DNA of 64,000 bases from Ruegeria atlantica. Its GTDB lineage: Bacteria; Pseudomonadota; Alphaproteobacteria; Rhodobacterales; Rhodobacteraceae. The translations under genes and the position numbers were made by a program. Of the stretch, positions 8,857 to 18,297 are shown piece by piece (position 1 is the stretch's first letter; each line of letters begins with the position of its first letter). The DNA lies in assembly GCF_013032505.1 (NCBI RefSeq), contig NZ_WQCG01000008.1, forward strand, positions 1 to 64,000, in the 5' to 3' direction. The notes below the pieces were generated by a model, which had not been told where the DNA came from, ran no database searches, and worked only from the letters and a program-made list of their open reading frames with translations.

Positions 8857-9498
8857 ATGAGCAAGTCCCCCGACGCCTTTCGCACAATAAGTGAAGTTGC
8901 GGACTGGTTGGGCGTTCAGGCTCATGTCCTGCGCTTCTGGGAAAGCCGATTCAGTCAGGTCAAACCCGTCAAACGTGCTGGTGGCCGCCGATATTACCGG
9001 CCCAATGATATGCGCCTGTTGGGCGGCATCAAGAAACTGCTGCATGAGGACGGCATCACCATCAAAGGTGTCCAGCGCATCCTGCGCGAACAAGGGGTGG
9101 CCTATGTCTCCTCGCTGTCGCCCAGTCTGGATGAGCCAGCCGCGCCCGAGAGCGCCCCGGCAGACGAAAACGTTGTCGTGCCCTTTGCCGCCAAGCCCAC
9201 TGCGCCCACCGACCAGATCGATATGGATCTGGGCGATCCGGCACCGAATGCCGAAGCAGCCAAGCCTGCAGAACATGCCCCTCAGGCCGAGACGCCCCCT
9301 CCTGCCCCGAAACAACCGAAAGCAGAGCCCCCTCAGCCCGCGCCCGAATATCTGGATGAGGCCCCGCTGATGGGCGGCATAGCCACACAAGCGTGGGAAC
9401 GGACCGAGTTCGACGACGATCTTCTGCGTCGGATCGCGCCCATCGCCAAGGACTTACGCGCTGTATTCAACCGAATTGAGAACCGGTCGGCAGGATAA
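8857..9498 (+). CDS. MerR-family transcriptional regulator
   Basis: A 213-residue protein. Residues 9-80 are a MerR winged helix ([19 protein letters not shown], then [18 protein letters not shown]). The middle, about residues 90-165, is Ala/Pro/Glu-rich low-complexity sequence. A conserved tail ([24 protein letters not shown]) ends the protein. There is no cysteine-rich metal site. It is the regulator regularly found after ihfA in Rhodobacterales; its signal and targets are not known to me. No palindromic MerR-type site with a long spacer was recognised in the neighbourhood. Confidence 0.85.
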   Translation: MSKSPDAFRTISEVADWLGVQAHVLRFWESRFSQVKPVKRAGGRRYYRPNDMRLLGGIKKLLHEDGITIKGVQRILREQGVAYVSSLSPSLDEPAAPESAPADENVVVPFAAKPTAPTDQIDMDLGDPAPNAEAAKPAEHAPQAETPPPAPKQPKAEPPQPAPEYLDEAPLMGGIATQAWERTEFDDDLLRRIAPIAKDLRAVFNRIENRSAG

Positions 9499-9520
9499 GA
9501 AAAAAGGCGATGATTTCCTC

Positions 9521-9548
9521 TTGCCCCCGCCGGGAAAGTCTTTATGAA
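9521..9548 (+). promoter_or_regulatory. Possible promoter of tRNA-Pro
   Basis: TTGCCC (9521-9526) and TATGAA (9543-9548) are 16 bp apart. The -10 element ends 11 bp before the mature tRNA 5' end, a normal distance for a tRNA promoter. The match is moderate. Confidence 0.4.
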
Positions 9549-9559
9549 CACCTCAACGT

Positions 9560-9636
9560 CGGGCTATGGCGCAGCCTGGTAGCGCGTCCGTCTGGGGGAC
9601 GGAAGGTCGCAGGTTCGAGTCCTGCTAGCCCGACCA
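9560..9636 (+). tRNA. tRNA-Pro (anticodon GGG)
   Basis: A 77-base cloverleaf can be folded by hand. The acceptor stem CGGGCTA pairs with TAGCCCG, followed by discriminator A and an encoded CCA. The D stem is GCGC/GCGC. The anticodon stem TCCGT/ACGGA holds loop CTGGGGG with anticodon GGG. The T stem GCAGG/CCTGC holds TTCGAGT. All stems are perfect. It reads proline codons CCC and CCU. No integrase or attachment-site duplication is seen next to it. Confidence 0.97.
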
Positions 9637-9697
9637 AATCACACCGACGTTTATGGCAGACAGGCCAGATCCCGCTCTGGCATCAGGGGGGATCGAA

Positions 9698-10774
9698 ATG
9701 ACAGGTGTATGCCCAAACCAACAGATCGAAGCGATGATCGCGCGCGGTGAAATCACCGCCAAGCCCGATGTAATCGCGGCGCAAGTCCAACCCGCCAGCC
9801 TAGATTTACGTTTAGGTACAGTTGCTTACCGGGTTCGCGCATCGTTCTTGGCGGGCGAAGGACGCTCGGTCGCGGATCGTCTGGCCGAGTTCGAGATGCA
9901 CCGCATCGATATTAGCGACGGTGCTGTTCTTGAAAAAGGCTGCGTCTATCTGGTGCCGCTAATGGAATCGCTGGCCCTGCCCGCCGATATCAGCGCGGTT
10001 GCAAATGCCAAAAGCTCGACCGGGCGGCTGGATCTGTTGACCCGCACGATCACAGATGGTGGCACAGAATTTGATCGCGTGCCCGCCGGTTACACGGGGC
10101 CGCTTTTTGCCGAGATCTGCCCACGCTCATTTTCGGTACTGGTGCGTCCGGGCATGCGGCTGAACCAGATTCGCTTTCGCCAAGGTCAAGCGGTACTCAG
10201 CGACGCGGAGCTGACCGCGCTGCACAATGAATCCCCATTGGTCGATGGACCCGCGGTCATTCAGGACGGGCTGGGGTTCTCAGTCGATCTGCAATTGACC
10301 GATACCGATCTGGTTGGCTATCGCGCCAAGCCGCATACAGGTGTGATCGATCTGGACCGTATCGGCGAATACGACCCACAGGAATACTGGGAAGAGGTGC
10401 GAACTACTGACGGCCGCATCATCCTGGATCCTGGCGCATTCTATATTCTTGTCAGCCGCGAGGCGGTCCATATCCCGCCAATGTATGCGGCCGAAATGGC
10501 CCCCTATCTTGCGATGGTAGGCGAGTTCCGAGTTCACTATGCCGGCTTCTTCGACCCAGGGTTCGGTCATGCTGCAGCGGGCGGAGCGGGATCACGCGGT
10601 GTGCTGGAAGTACGCTGCCACGAAGCCCCCTTTGTTCTGGAACACGGGCAAGTTGTTGGACGACTTGTCTATGAGAAAATGGCTGAAATGCCCACCCAGC
10701 TTTATGGCGCCGGTATTGCGTCAAACTATCAGGGACAGGGGCTGAAGCTGTCCAAACACTTCAAGGCTGTTTGA
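9698..10774 (+). CDS. dcd: dCTP deaminase (double-length alphaproteobacterial form)
   Basis: About 358 residues, nearly twice the usual 190. The first half has the Dcd features: VQPASLDLRLG, NAKSSTGRLDLLTRTITDGGTEFD (the RSS-like loop and catalytic Glu segment) and GPLFAEICPRSF. The second half repeats the fold in divergent form (ILDPGAFYILVSREAVHIPP, GEFRVHYAGFFDPGFG, LEVRCHEAPFVLEHGQ). The enzyme would deaminate dCTP to dUTP for thymidylate synthesis. ATG 9698 is preceded by GGGGGA at good spacing and gives the start MTGVCP; an in-frame ATG at 9653 lacks a ribosome-binding site and lies 17 bp from the tRNA. Confidence 0.85.
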   Translation: MTGVCPNQQIEAMIARGEITAKPDVIAAQVQPASLDLRLGTVAYRVRASFLAGEGRSVADRLAEFEMHRIDISDGAVLEKGCVYLVPLMESLALPADISAVANAKSSTGRLDLLTRTITDGGTEFDRVPAGYTGPLFAEICPRSFSVLVRPGMRLNQIRFRQGQAVLSDAELTALHNESPLVDGPAVIQDGLGFSVDLQLTDTDLVGYRAKPHTGVIDLDRIGEYDPQEYWEEVRTTDGRIILDPGAFYILVSREAVHIPPMYAAEMAPYLAMVGEFRVHYAGFFDPGFGHAAAGGAGSRGVLEVRCHEAPFVLEHGQVVGRLVYEKMAEMPTQLYGAGIASNYQGQGLKLSKHFKAV

Positions 10775-10826
10775 TACCTCTGGAACCGGCGCACATACGA
10801 AACGCGCGCTGCGCCAGTTCTGCTTG

Positions 10827-10997
10827 CTAGGCTTGGCGGTTGCTGTCGTCCTTTGCGCCCGAGTCATGAGGCACAGCTGATCTTTGCTTGGGCTTGCCCA
10901 TCCGACCAGCCACATCAAAACCCTTGTCGATGCCTTTGTTGACGACCCGCCGCATGATCTGCCGAATGATCATGTCGATGATGCGATTCATATTCAT
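10827..10997 (-). CDS. Small basic protein, 56 residues
   Basis: An ATG at 10997 preceded by GAGGAG, then 56 codons to TAG at 10827. The product starts MNMNRIIDMIIRQIMRRVVN, an amphipathic, basic, methionine-rich helix, followed by KGIDKGFDVAGRMGKPK and a polar tail. No domain is recognised. It sits between dcd and scpB, facing dcd and upstream of nothing on its strand but the convergent dcd end. The good ribosome-binding site, sensible composition and otherwise empty 286-bp interval support it. Membrane-surface or nucleic-acid binding is possible but unproven. Confidence 0.7.
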   Translation of the reverse strand: MNMNRIIDMIIRQIMRRVVNKGIDKGFDVAGRMGKPKQRSAVPHDSGAKDDSNRQA

Positions 10998-11060
10998 TGC
11001 TCAACTCCTCAGATTGGCCACAACATAGGTGATTCCAACGGCAACAAAAGGGCCAAGTTA

Positions 11061-11717
11061 TCACTCTTCCTCGAACAGTTCGGTCTGATCATCTTCTTCG
11101 GCGTCCTCGGCCCCCTCTCCCAATGGGATCGTGCCCGGCGGCGGCCGGTTCTCCAACAAACCAGCAGCCCGCAGTTCCTTGAGGCCCGGTAGATCACGGG
11201 CGTTTTCCAATCCAAAGTGGTCCAGAAACTGCGGCGTAACCACAAATGTTACCGGGCGGCCCGGTGTCATCCGACGGCGGCCCAGACGGATCCACTCCAT
11301 TTCCAGCAATTGGTCGATTGTACCGCGCGAGACCGAGACACCTCGGATCTCCTCGATCTCGGCCCGCGTGCAAGGCTGATGATAGGCGACAATGGCCAGC
11401 GTTTCGATGGCCGCGCGGCTCAGCTTGCGGGTTTCGACCGTTTCCTTTTGCATCAGAAAGCCCAGGTCGGGCGCGGTGCGAATGGCCCAGGCTTCGCCGA
11501 CACGGACGACACGAACGCCACGGCCCTCATAACGTTTCTGAAGAATTTCAACTGCTTGCGCGGCATCGCTGCCGTGGGGCATCCGCGCCTCAAGATCGGC
11601 GATCGTTACCGGTTCGGAACTGGCGAACAGAACGGCCTCGACCATGCGCTCCTGCTCCGCCAGGGGGGGCGCTTCGAACAGGGTGCCGGTGCCTTCGTCT
11701 TGCGGTTCATCAGTCAC
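11061..11717 (-). CDS. scpB: Segregation and condensation protein ScpB
   Basis: About 218 residues with two winged-helix domains: MVEAVLFASSEPVTIADLEARMP at the N-terminus and KLSRAAIETLAIVAYHQPCTRAEIEEIRGV in the middle, the hallmark of ScpB. The tail is acidic. ScpB dimerises on the ScpA kleisin and, with SMC (not in this window), forms the chromosome condensin. GTG 11717 overlaps the scpA stop (TGA 11712-11710) by 8 bp and follows AAAAGGA, so translation is probably coupled; a longer in-frame start at 11753 lacks support. Confidence 0.93.
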   Translation of the reverse strand: MTDEPQDEGTGTLFEAPPLAEQERMVEAVLFASSEPVTIADLEARMPHGSDAAQAVEILQKRYEGRGVRVVRVGEAWAIRTAPDLGFLMQKETVETRKLSRAAIETLAIVAYHQPCTRAEIEEIRGVSVSRGTIDQLLEMEWIRLGRRRMTPGRPVTFVVTPQFLDHFGLENARDLPGLKELRAAGLLENRPPPGTIPLGEGAEDAEEDDQTELFEEE

Positions 11718-12504
11718 GTGTGTCAGTCCTTTTGCGCAAATGGATCGGAGCAAACGTCTCGGTTTGCTTCATCTCCATATGTCCTTCTTTCACCAGTTCC
11801 AGCGAGGCCGCAAAGGTCGCTGCCGTGGCCGAGCGGCGGCGCACCGGGTCAGCATCCCAACCTTCTGGCAGATAGGTTTCCATATCCGTCCAAGCGCCCG
11901 CAAACCCGATCAACGGGCGCATCCGCTCCAGCGCTTGTTCCATTGTGAACACGGCGTCGCGATCCATGACGAACGGGCGAAACTCGTCGCGCGTGCGGAT
12001 GCGGGCATATCCCTGCATCAGATCCAGCAGCGTGGCAGAGTACGTTACGGTACGGATACGGGTGATATCCTCACCCTGCCCGCGTTTGAAGAAATCGCGC
12101 CCCAACTGGTCACGCGCCATCAGACGTGCGGCTGAGTCGCGCATGGCCTGCAAGCGTTCCAACTGGAACGCCAGGTGTGCCGCCAGTTCCTCACCAGAAG
12201 GTCCTTCATCATCCGGGTCCGGCGGCAGCAACAGACGGGACTTCAGGAAGGCCAGCCAGGCGGCCATCACCAGATAGTCAGCAGCCAGTTCAATCCGCAG
12301 CGCGCGCGCCTTTTCCACGAAGGCCAGATACTGCTGCGCCAAAGCTAGAACCGAAATTTTCCGCAGGTCGACCTTTTGGGTACGTGACAGGGTCAAAAGC
12401 ACGTCCAACGGGCCTTCGAACCCGTCGACATCAACAATCAGAGCCTCAGCCGCAAGACGATCCGCGACCGAGACCGGATCTTCACTGAAGAGATTATCGT
12501 TCAT
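11710..12504 (-). CDS. scpA: Segregation and condensation protein ScpA
   Basis: A 264-residue kleisin. FEGPLDVLLTLSRTQKVDLRKISVLALAQQYL is the ScpA N-terminal SMC-neck-binding motif, AADYLVMAAWLAFLKSRLLLP follows, and the C-terminal winged helix includes SATAATFAASLELVKEGHMEM. It bridges the two SMC heads and recruits ScpB. Its start overlaps the nagZ end by 11 bp and its end overlaps scpB, giving a coupled nagZ-scpA-scpB run. Confidence 0.93.
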   Translation of the reverse strand: MNDNLFSEDPVSVADRLAAEALIVDVDGFEGPLDVLLTLSRTQKVDLRKISVLALAQQYLAFVEKARALRIELAADYLVMAAWLAFLKSRLLLPPDPDDEGPSGEELAAHLAFQLERLQAMRDSAARLMARDQLGRDFFKRGQGEDITRIRTVTYSATLLDLMQGYARIRTRDEFRPFVMDRDAVFTMEQALERMRPLIGFAGAWTDMETYLPEGWDADPVRRRSATAATFAASLELVKEGHMEMKQTETFAPIHLRKRTDTRD

Positions 12505-13501
12505 ATACCTGCCCGCCCATTAGGGCAGATAGTTCAGCCTCAGTCGCGGGGATGTCAAGTTCCGCAGGCTTTTGCCGCATCGACAGTGCCTTTTCCGCGC
12601 GCTTTTGTGCCTGCTCAGTCATTTCGCCGGCGGCTTCCAGCACCTTGGCGCGGGCCTCAAACGTTCCGTTACAATGCAAAACCACGTCGCAGCCTGCGGC
12701 CAGCGCCTGACGCGTAACATCCTCGGGTGCGCCACTCAGCGCTTTCATCGAGATATCGTCGGTCATGATTAGGCCATCAAAACCGATTTTGTCGCGGATA
12801 AGACCGATCATCGTCGGGGATATCGTAGCTGGTTGAGGATCGATCCGGTCATAGACCAGATGCGCTGTCATCCCCATTGGCAGGTCATTCAAAGATCGAA
12901 AGGGTTCGAAATCCGCTTGCTCAAGCTGTTCCTGTTTCAGGTCTACGTGCGGTAGATCGTGGTGGCTGTCCAGAGTGGCCAATCCATGACCCGGCATATG
13001 CTTGAGTACAGGTAGAACACCGCCATCCAGGTGGCCCTTGGCAACCGCCCGCCCAAGCGCTGATACCCGTTTAGGGTCAGAGCCATAACAGCGGTTCTTC
13101 AAAAACGCATGTGTATCGTCCCGCGCCAGATCGACCATGGGGGCGCAGTTGCTGTCAATGCCAAGCTCGAACAGTTCCTTTGCGATCAGCCGGTACCGCA
13201 GATACATGGCGCGTTCCGCCTGATCCCCGGCACGCCCGGCGTGATCCAAGGGTGGCATCCATTCGCGCGCCAATGGAGCACGCAGACGCTGCACGCGGCC
13301 CCCTTCCTGATCGATGGTGATCAGGCAATTGCGTCCAACAGCTTCGCGGAAATCGTCGCACAAGGCGCGCACTTGGTCGGCACTATCAACATTTCGCGCG
13401 AACAGAATGAACCCAAATGGGTTCATTTGACGGAACAGGTTCTTTTCTTCAGATGTCAGGCGCAGGCCTTCGGCATCAGAGATCGCAGCGCCAAATGTCA
13501 C
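12494..13501 (-). CDS. nagZ: Beta-N-acetylhexosaminidase NagZ
   Basis: A 335-residue glycoside hydrolase of family 3. It shows PFGFILFARNV, the sugar-binding DQEGGRVQRL, the catalytic KHMPGHG with its histidine and downstream DSHHDLP, and LIMTDDISMKAL with the nucleophilic Asp. NagZ removes N-acetylglucosamine from anhydromuropeptides in the cytoplasm during murein recycling. No signal peptide is present. The start ATG at 13501 overlaps the SPOR gene stop (ATGA), so the two are translationally coupled. Confidence 0.95.
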   Translation of the reverse strand: MTFGAAISDAEGLRLTSEEKNLFRQMNPFGFILFARNVDSADQVRALCDDFREAVGRNCLITIDQEGGRVQRLRAPLAREWMPPLDHAGRAGDQAERAMYLRYRLIAKELFELGIDSNCAPMVDLARDDTHAFLKNRCYGSDPKRVSALGRAVAKGHLDGGVLPVLKHMPGHGLATLDSHHDLPHVDLKQEQLEQADFEPFRSLNDLPMGMTAHLVYDRIDPQPATISPTMIGLIRDKIGFDGLIMTDDISMKALSGAPEDVTRQALAAGCDVVLHCNGTFEARAKVLEAAGEMTEQAQKRAEKALSMRQKPAELDIPATEAELSALMGGQVYER

Positions 13502-14562
13502 CGAACGGCAACCGGGATACAGTCAGCTCCTTGCGCGACCAGCGCAGCACAGAACTGACGCGAGTCGCTCAGGTCCTCAAACCCAAGAACACGCAAGCGA
13601 TAGAACGTCCGGCCACCACTTGATGTTTTCTGGATAACGCGTTGTTTTCCATCCATATACTCGCCAAATCGACCGTTCAGACGATCCCACTCCGCGTGGG
13701 CCACATCCGAGCTTTCATATGCGCCCAACTGGGCCATGCGTGTCCCCTTGGACAGTGTATTTGGATCTACATCCAACCCGACCGCGGCTTTGACAGCGGC
13801 GTTGATGGCGGCCTCGGTGTTGCTATTTGCTGAAATCCCGCTGGCCGTCCTGCGCGCAGGTCGCGTGGTCGGACGCAGCGAACGACGAACACCCGGCAAT
13901 GCCGCCAGTTCCGGGTCTGGCAATTGCGCGGCTAGATCGGCAGGATCAATGGCGGGCTCTTCCTCGGGCAATGCCAAAGACGCGAGCTGAACGCCCTGCT
14001 CGGCAGGTTCATCTGCCTTCGCTGCTCCTCCAGCCAGCTCGGCGACCAGGGCATCAACCGTATTCTGGCGCAGTTTCGCGGCCTCTTGATCCGAGATCTC
14101 TTCTTCGACGACGTGCACGGCCTGGGTCGGCTTCAACGGTTCAACCGGCGTGTCTTCATCTGTCAGGGAAACCGGACGCGGTGCAAGGATCAGGCGATCG
14201 GCCGGAGGTGCTGCTGTTCCGACAGCGGCTACAGCGTTGACGGCCAGACCCTGGTGGTCGGCTGGGGTGCCGCCGGGGTTTTCCGGCTGAATTCGCATCG
14301 GTCCTTCGATGGCACGAACAACGGGCACACCGCTGACATCACGCATCACCAGTTTAAAACCCCAGACGCCGATCCCGGCGACCAGTGCCAGTGACGCTAC
14401 AGCGCCCATGACGTTGACGATGCGACCTAATCCAGCCCCTCGCGGTGCCTGTTCATAGCCATAAGAGTCGTCGGAATACTCATACCCATCCTCAGGATGT
14501 GGCTGATTCGTGTAATGCATCTCCTCAGGGCGCATTTGCCCTGAGTAATCGTAACTTGCCAT
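13498..14562 (-). CDS. SPOR-domain membrane protein
   Basis: About 354 residues. A cytoplasmic N-terminal region of about 60 residues is rich in Tyr/Asp/Glu, then a single membrane segment (VMGAVASLALVAGIGVWGF), a long Pro/Ala/Glu-rich periplasmic linker, and a C-terminal SPOR domain (RMAQLGAYESSDVAHAEW to the end). SPOR domains bind glycan strands lacking stem peptides at the division septum, so a division role is likely. ATG 14562 follows GAGG; an in-frame ATG at 14610 is less well placed. It sits between argS and nagZ, a linkage common in Rhodobacterales. Confidence 0.88.
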   Translation of the reverse strand: MASYDYSGQMRPEEMHYTNQPHPEDGYEYSDDSYGYEQAPRGAGLGRIVNVMGAVASLALVAGIGVWGFKLVMRDVSGVPVVRAIEGPMRIQPENPGGTPADHQGLAVNAVAAVGTAAPPADRLILAPRPVSLTDEDTPVEPLKPTQAVHVVEEEISDQEAAKLRQNTVDALVAELAGGAAKADEPAEQGVQLASLALPEEEPAIDPADLAAQLPDPELAALPGVRRSLRPTTRPARRTASGISANSNTEAAINAAVKAAVGLDVDPNTLSKGTRMAQLGAYESSDVAHAEWDRLNGRFGEYMDGKQRVIQKTSSGGRTFYRLRVLGFEDLSDSRQFCAALVAQGADCIPVAVR

Positions 14563-14649
14563 GTCCGCCTCACCGCCCGATTGCGCCTTAAAAAGTGGCG
14601 CGCGGGTCATTTCTTGTCTGCCTCAGACCGGCGGTTCGGGCGGTGTTAG

Positions 14650-16395
14650 TTACCGCATCTCCTGCGCCGGAGTAACGCCAAGAATACCCAAGCCCGCTGA
14701 AATCACAACAGAAACGGCCCGGGCCAATGCGATTTTTGATTGGCTTGTGGCAACATCGCCATCCTGAATGAAACGCAGTTGGGTTTCATCATTGCCCTTG
14801 TTCCAGAGCGCGTGAAAATCGCCGGCCAGTTCATACAGGTAAAAGGCAACCCGATGCGGTTCGTTGGTGCGTGCGGCAATTTCGATCAAACGCGGCCATT
14901 CTGCTAGCTTTTTAGCGACCGTCAGTTCCGAGGCATGGTCGATCTTGCCCAGGTCAGCACCCTTGAGGGTCGCATCATCCGTGGCGATATCCGCCTCGGC
15001 GGCCCGGCGCAGCACACTCATGACACGGGCATGGGCGTATTGCACGTAGAACACAGGATTCTCGCGGCTTTGTTCCAACACCTTGTCGAAATCGAAATCC
15101 AACGGCGCATCGTTCTTGCGCGTCAGCATGACGAAGCGGGTCACATCCGGCCCCACCTGATCAACCACATCGCGCAGGGTGACAAAGTTCCCTGCCCGCT
15201 TGGACATCTTGAACGGCTCGCCATTCTTCCACAGTTTCACCAATTGGGTCAGCTTGATATCCAACGGCACTTTGCCATCAGACAGCGCTGAAACAGCCGC
15301 CTTCATCCGCTTGACATAACCACCGTGATCCGCCCCGAACACGTCGATCAACGCGTCAAAGCCACGAGTCACCTTGTCATAGTGATAGGCGATATCCGGG
15401 GCGAAATAGGTCCAGCTGCCGTCCGATTTCTTGACCGGGCGGTCGACGTCATCGCCATGCTCGGTGGACTTGAACAGGGTCTGCTCTCGTGGCTCCCAAT
15501 CCTCGGGCTTTTTGCCTTTGGGTGGTTCCAGCACGCCTTCGTAGATCAAGCCCTTGTCGGTCAGGGATTGCAGCGCAGCTTCGATCCGGCCTGTGCCATA
15601 GAGGGATTTCTCCGAGAAGAACACATCCATCTCGACACCCAGCGCCTTCAGGTCGGCCCGGATCAGATCCATCATCGCGTCGGTCGAGAACTCGCGCAGT
15701 TCTTCCAGCCACTCAGCCTCGGGCTTGTCGATCAGGCTGTCGCCGTATTTCTCTTTCAGCGCCTCACCGATCGGGATCAGGTAGTCGCCCGGATACAGCC
15801 CTTCGGCAATCTCAGGGCTCAGGCCATTGGCCTCGCGATATCGTTCGTACGCGGACCTCGCCAGCACGTCGACCTGCGCGCCGCCATCGTTGATATAGTA
15901 TTCGCGTGTCACATCGTGGCCGGAATAGGCCAGAAGGCTCGCCAGAGCGTCCCCGAACACCGCGCCCCGCGTATGGCCCACATGCAAAGGACCGGTGGGG
16001 TTTGCCGAGACATACTCCACGTTCACTTTCTGCCCGTGACCCATGGTCGAGCGGCCATAATCGGTGCCCTTATCGAGCACAGCTGACAGAATACCCTGCC
16101 AAACCGACGGCGCCAGCCGCAGGTTCAGAAACCCTGGTCCGGCCACTTCGGCACTGGTGATCCGGTCGTCCGCCGCCAGTTTCCCGGCCAGAACATCGGC
16201 AATATCACGCGGTTTCATCTTGGCCGGTTTTGCCAGCACCATCGCCGCGTTGGTCGCCATGTCGCCATGCGCGGCATCGCGCGGCGGTTCGACTGCCACG
16301 TTGTCAAAGCTCAACCCCTCGGGCAGAGCGCCTTCGGACTGCATCTGTGCCAGCGCGTCAAGTACCAGGCCGCGGATCTCGGAAAACAGGTTCAT
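14650..16395 (-). CDS. argS: Arginyl-tRNA synthetase
   Basis: A 581-residue class I synthetase. The N-terminal additional domain begins [18 protein letters not shown]. The HIGH-type signature is [12 protein letters not shown] after [17 protein letters not shown], and KMSKRAG is the KMSKS loop. The C-terminal DALR anticodon-binding domain ends VTPAQEMR. It charges tRNA-Arg. ATG 16395 follows AAAGGA; the long frame continuing upstream does not match the family and is rejected. It heads the argS-SPOR-nagZ-scpAB run, with 87 bp to the next gene. Confidence 0.95.
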   Translation of the reverse strand: MNLFSEIRGLVLDALAQMQSEGALPEGLSFDNVAVEPPRDAAHGDMATNAAMVLAKPAKMKPRDIADVLAGKLAADDRITSAEVAGPGFLNLRLAPSVWQGILSAVLDKGTDYGRSTMGHGQKVNVEYVSANPTGPLHVGHTRGAVFGDALASLLAYSGHDVTREYYINDGGAQVDVLARSAYERYREANGLSPEIAEGLYPGDYLIPIGEALKEKYGDSLIDKPEAEWLEELREFSTDAMMDLIRADLKALGVEMDVFFSEKSLYGTGRIEAALQSLTDKGLIYEGVLEPPKGKKPEDWEPREQTLFKSTEHGDDVDRPVKKSDGSWTYFAPDIAYHYDKVTRGFDALIDVFGADHGGYVKRMKAAVSALSDGKVPLDIKLTQLVKLWKNGEPFKMSKRAGNFVTLRDVVDQVGPDVTRFVMLTRKNDAPLDFDFDKVLEQSRENPVFYVQYAHARVMSVLRRAAEADIATDDATLKGADLGKIDHASELTVAKKLAEWPRLIEIAARTNEPHRVAFYLYELAGDFHALWNKGNDETQLRFIQDGDVATSQSKIALARAVSVVISAGLGILGVTPAQEMR

Positions 16396-16526
16396 TTCGG
16401 ATGTCCTTTTGCTTGCTCGGCGGTTTACCACGCAAACCGGCAAGGTCAATGGAAGCGAGCAGTTTCCGCTTGGATTAGCGGTAGACATAACTAATCTCGG
16501 TGAAAATTCCAGCCGGAGAAATACCC

Positions 16527-17078
16527 ATGCGCCTTGCCCTGCCCCTCGCCTTTGTTCTGACATCTGCCGTGCCGGTTTGGGCGGACATGCCCCCGGCCCA
16601 AGGCCATGTGCTTCTGACCCTTGGCGGAGCTGTCTCGGAAACCAACCTTCCCGCCCGCGGTGAGAACGACGGAGGATTACTTGGATTCCTTGAGGTTCAG
16701 CACGACGGCGCGGCCGGGTTTGACGCATCCATGCTGGACGGCTTGAAACAGGTTGAGATCACAATCCCATACGGCCCAGAGGGCAATCAACGCGACATCG
16801 CCTTTTCCGGCCCCCGCCTGTCAGATGTAATGATCATGGCCGGTGCCGAAGGGAAAACCGCCAAGCCAATGGCTATGGATGGCTATCAGTCTGAAATTCT
16901 ATGGGACAGCATCGCAACCCACCAACCCATTGTGGCAACCCATGCCGACGGGACCCCGATGGGAATTGGCGGCTATGGCCCGACCATGATCGTCTTCCCC
17001 CCAACAGAAGACGCCGAATTGGCCGCCGACCAGTCGGGTCAGCAGGTCTGGGCGCTTGCTTATATCGGGATCGAGTGA
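16527..17078 (+). CDS. Periplasmic protein resembling molybdopterin-binding oxidoreductase domains
   Basis: A 183-residue protein with a Sec signal peptide (residues 1-19, ending VWA). The body resembles the sulfite-oxidase-type domain: a beta entry (GHVLLTLGG), [27 protein letters not shown], and the late [25 protein letters not shown]. That last block corresponds to the DG...M...GP...YP segment of such domains. No cysteine is present, so the usual molybdenum-ligating Cys is missing and cofactor binding is doubtful. GGAGAA precedes ATG 16527. It is divergent from argS and ends one base before the convergent dGTPase stop. Function is unknown. Confidence 0.6.
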   Translation: MRLALPLAFVLTSAVPVWADMPPAQGHVLLTLGGAVSETNLPARGENDGGLLGFLEVQHDGAAGFDASMLDGLKQVEITIPYGPEGNQRDIAFSGPRLSDVMIMAGAEGKTAKPMAMDGYQSEILWDSIATHQPIVATHADGTPMGIGGYGPTMIVFPPTEDAELAADQSGQQVWALAYIGIE

Positions 17079-18251
17079 TCAGGCACCAGCCAGCCTGGCA
17101 TGATCCTGCAAGGCAAACCGGTCGGTCATTCCTGCAATATAGTCCGAGACAATTCGCGCCAGCGCCGTTTCATCGCTGGCGGCCTCGATATCTTCATGCC
17201 ACCGCGCGGGCATCTGTTTCGGATCATTCAGATAAATTGGGAACAGATCTTCGACAACCTTGCTGACCTCTGCACGCACGTCCATAACGCTGGGTGCGCG
17301 GTACATCTGCTTGAACAGAAAGGCGCGGATCTGCTTGAGTTGCGCCCATAGGCCGCCCGAGAACCGGATCACTGGGTATCCAAGATTGCGGATTTCCTCG
17401 ACGGTCCGCGCCCCTGAGCTTGCAATCAACCCGCGCGATGTGACGATAACGTCAGAAACCATAACGCCGAATACGCGCCGGAGCGCCTCGTGCCTTCGGC
17501 GGTAAGCGTCCAGACCGGGATACTTCCGGTCCACCGCGGCATAACAATCGCCCACGATAGGCAATTGTTGGATTTCATCATCGGAAAACAGACCAGCACG
17601 CAAGCCATCCAGCAAATCATGATTGTTGTAGGCGATATCGTCTGAAAGCGCCGCAACCTGCGCCTCGGCACTGGCATGGGTATGCAGTTCCAGATCAAAC
17701 GCTTCGTTGCATTCGGCCAGTGCCCATGGCAACTCACCTGTGACCGGCCCGTTGTGCTTGGCAATCCCCTCAAGACATTCCCACGTCAGGTTGCATCCGT
17801 CGAATTCGGCATAGTGGCGTTCCAACTTGGTCACGATGCGAATGGCCTGAGCGTTGTGGTCAAATCCGCCATAGGGCCTCATAAGCGTATGCAGAGCATC
17901 CTCGCCGGTATGTCCGAACGGCGTATGCCCGAGATCATGCGCCAAAGCCACGGCCTCGGTCAGTTCACCGTTCAGGCCCAAAGCTCCTGCAATCGTCCGC
18001 GCAACTTGGGCCACTTCGATGGAATGTGTCAGACGGGTGCGATAGCTATCACCTTCATGTTCAACAAACACTTGGGTCTTGTGCTTGAGCCGCCGAAAAG
18101 CGCTGGCGTGTATGATCCTGTCCCGATCTCGCTGAAAGCATGACCTGAAACTGCTCTCTTCCTCTGACACCAACCGCCCTCTTGCGCGATTGGGGTCCGA
18201 GGCAAAACCCGCTCTGTCCAAAGGTCTTGTCCTTGTCGCCTGTCCTTGCAC
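17079..18251 (-). CDS. dgt: Deoxyguanosinetriphosphate triphosphohydrolase-like protein
   Basis: About 390 residues of the HD superfamily. RDRIIHASAFRRLKHKTQVF and RTRLTHSIEVAQVAR carry the first metal histidine, ALAHDLGHTPFGHTGE holds the HD pair, and ALSDDIAYNNHDL the last Asp. This is the short (type 2) dGTPase group, which hydrolyses dNTPs to nucleosides and triphosphate and lowers the dNTP pool. The start is uncertain: GTG 18251 has no clear ribosome-binding site and a TTG ten codons later (18221) follows AAGGAC. It is divergent from the Fe-S carrier gene, only 46 bp away. Confidence 0.88.
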   Translation of the reverse strand: MQGQATRTRPLDRAGFASDPNRARGRLVSEEESSFRSCFQRDRDRIIHASAFRRLKHKTQVFVEHEGDSYRTRLTHSIEVAQVARTIAGALGLNGELTEAVALAHDLGHTPFGHTGEDALHTLMRPYGGFDHNAQAIRIVTKLERHYAEFDGCNLTWECLEGIAKHNGPVTGELPWALAECNEAFDLELHTHASAEAQVAALSDDIAYNNHDLLDGLRAGLFSDDEIQQLPIVGDCYAAVDRKYPGLDAYRRRHEALRRVFGVMVSDVIVTSRGLIASSGARTVEEIRNLGYPVIRFSGGLWAQLKQIRAFLFKQMYRAPSVMDVRAEVSKVVEDLFPIYLNDPKQMPARWHEDIEAASDETALARIVSDYIAGMTDRFALQDHARLAGA

Positions 18252-18297
18252 TTTCTATATTGTAAGGCGTAAAGGAAATAAACCTTTGGAGCCCGGC

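Noticed and set aside
9560..9697. tRNA as an integration site for a mobile element
   Set aside because: No integrase and no duplicated tRNA 3' end seen downstream; dcd follows directly.
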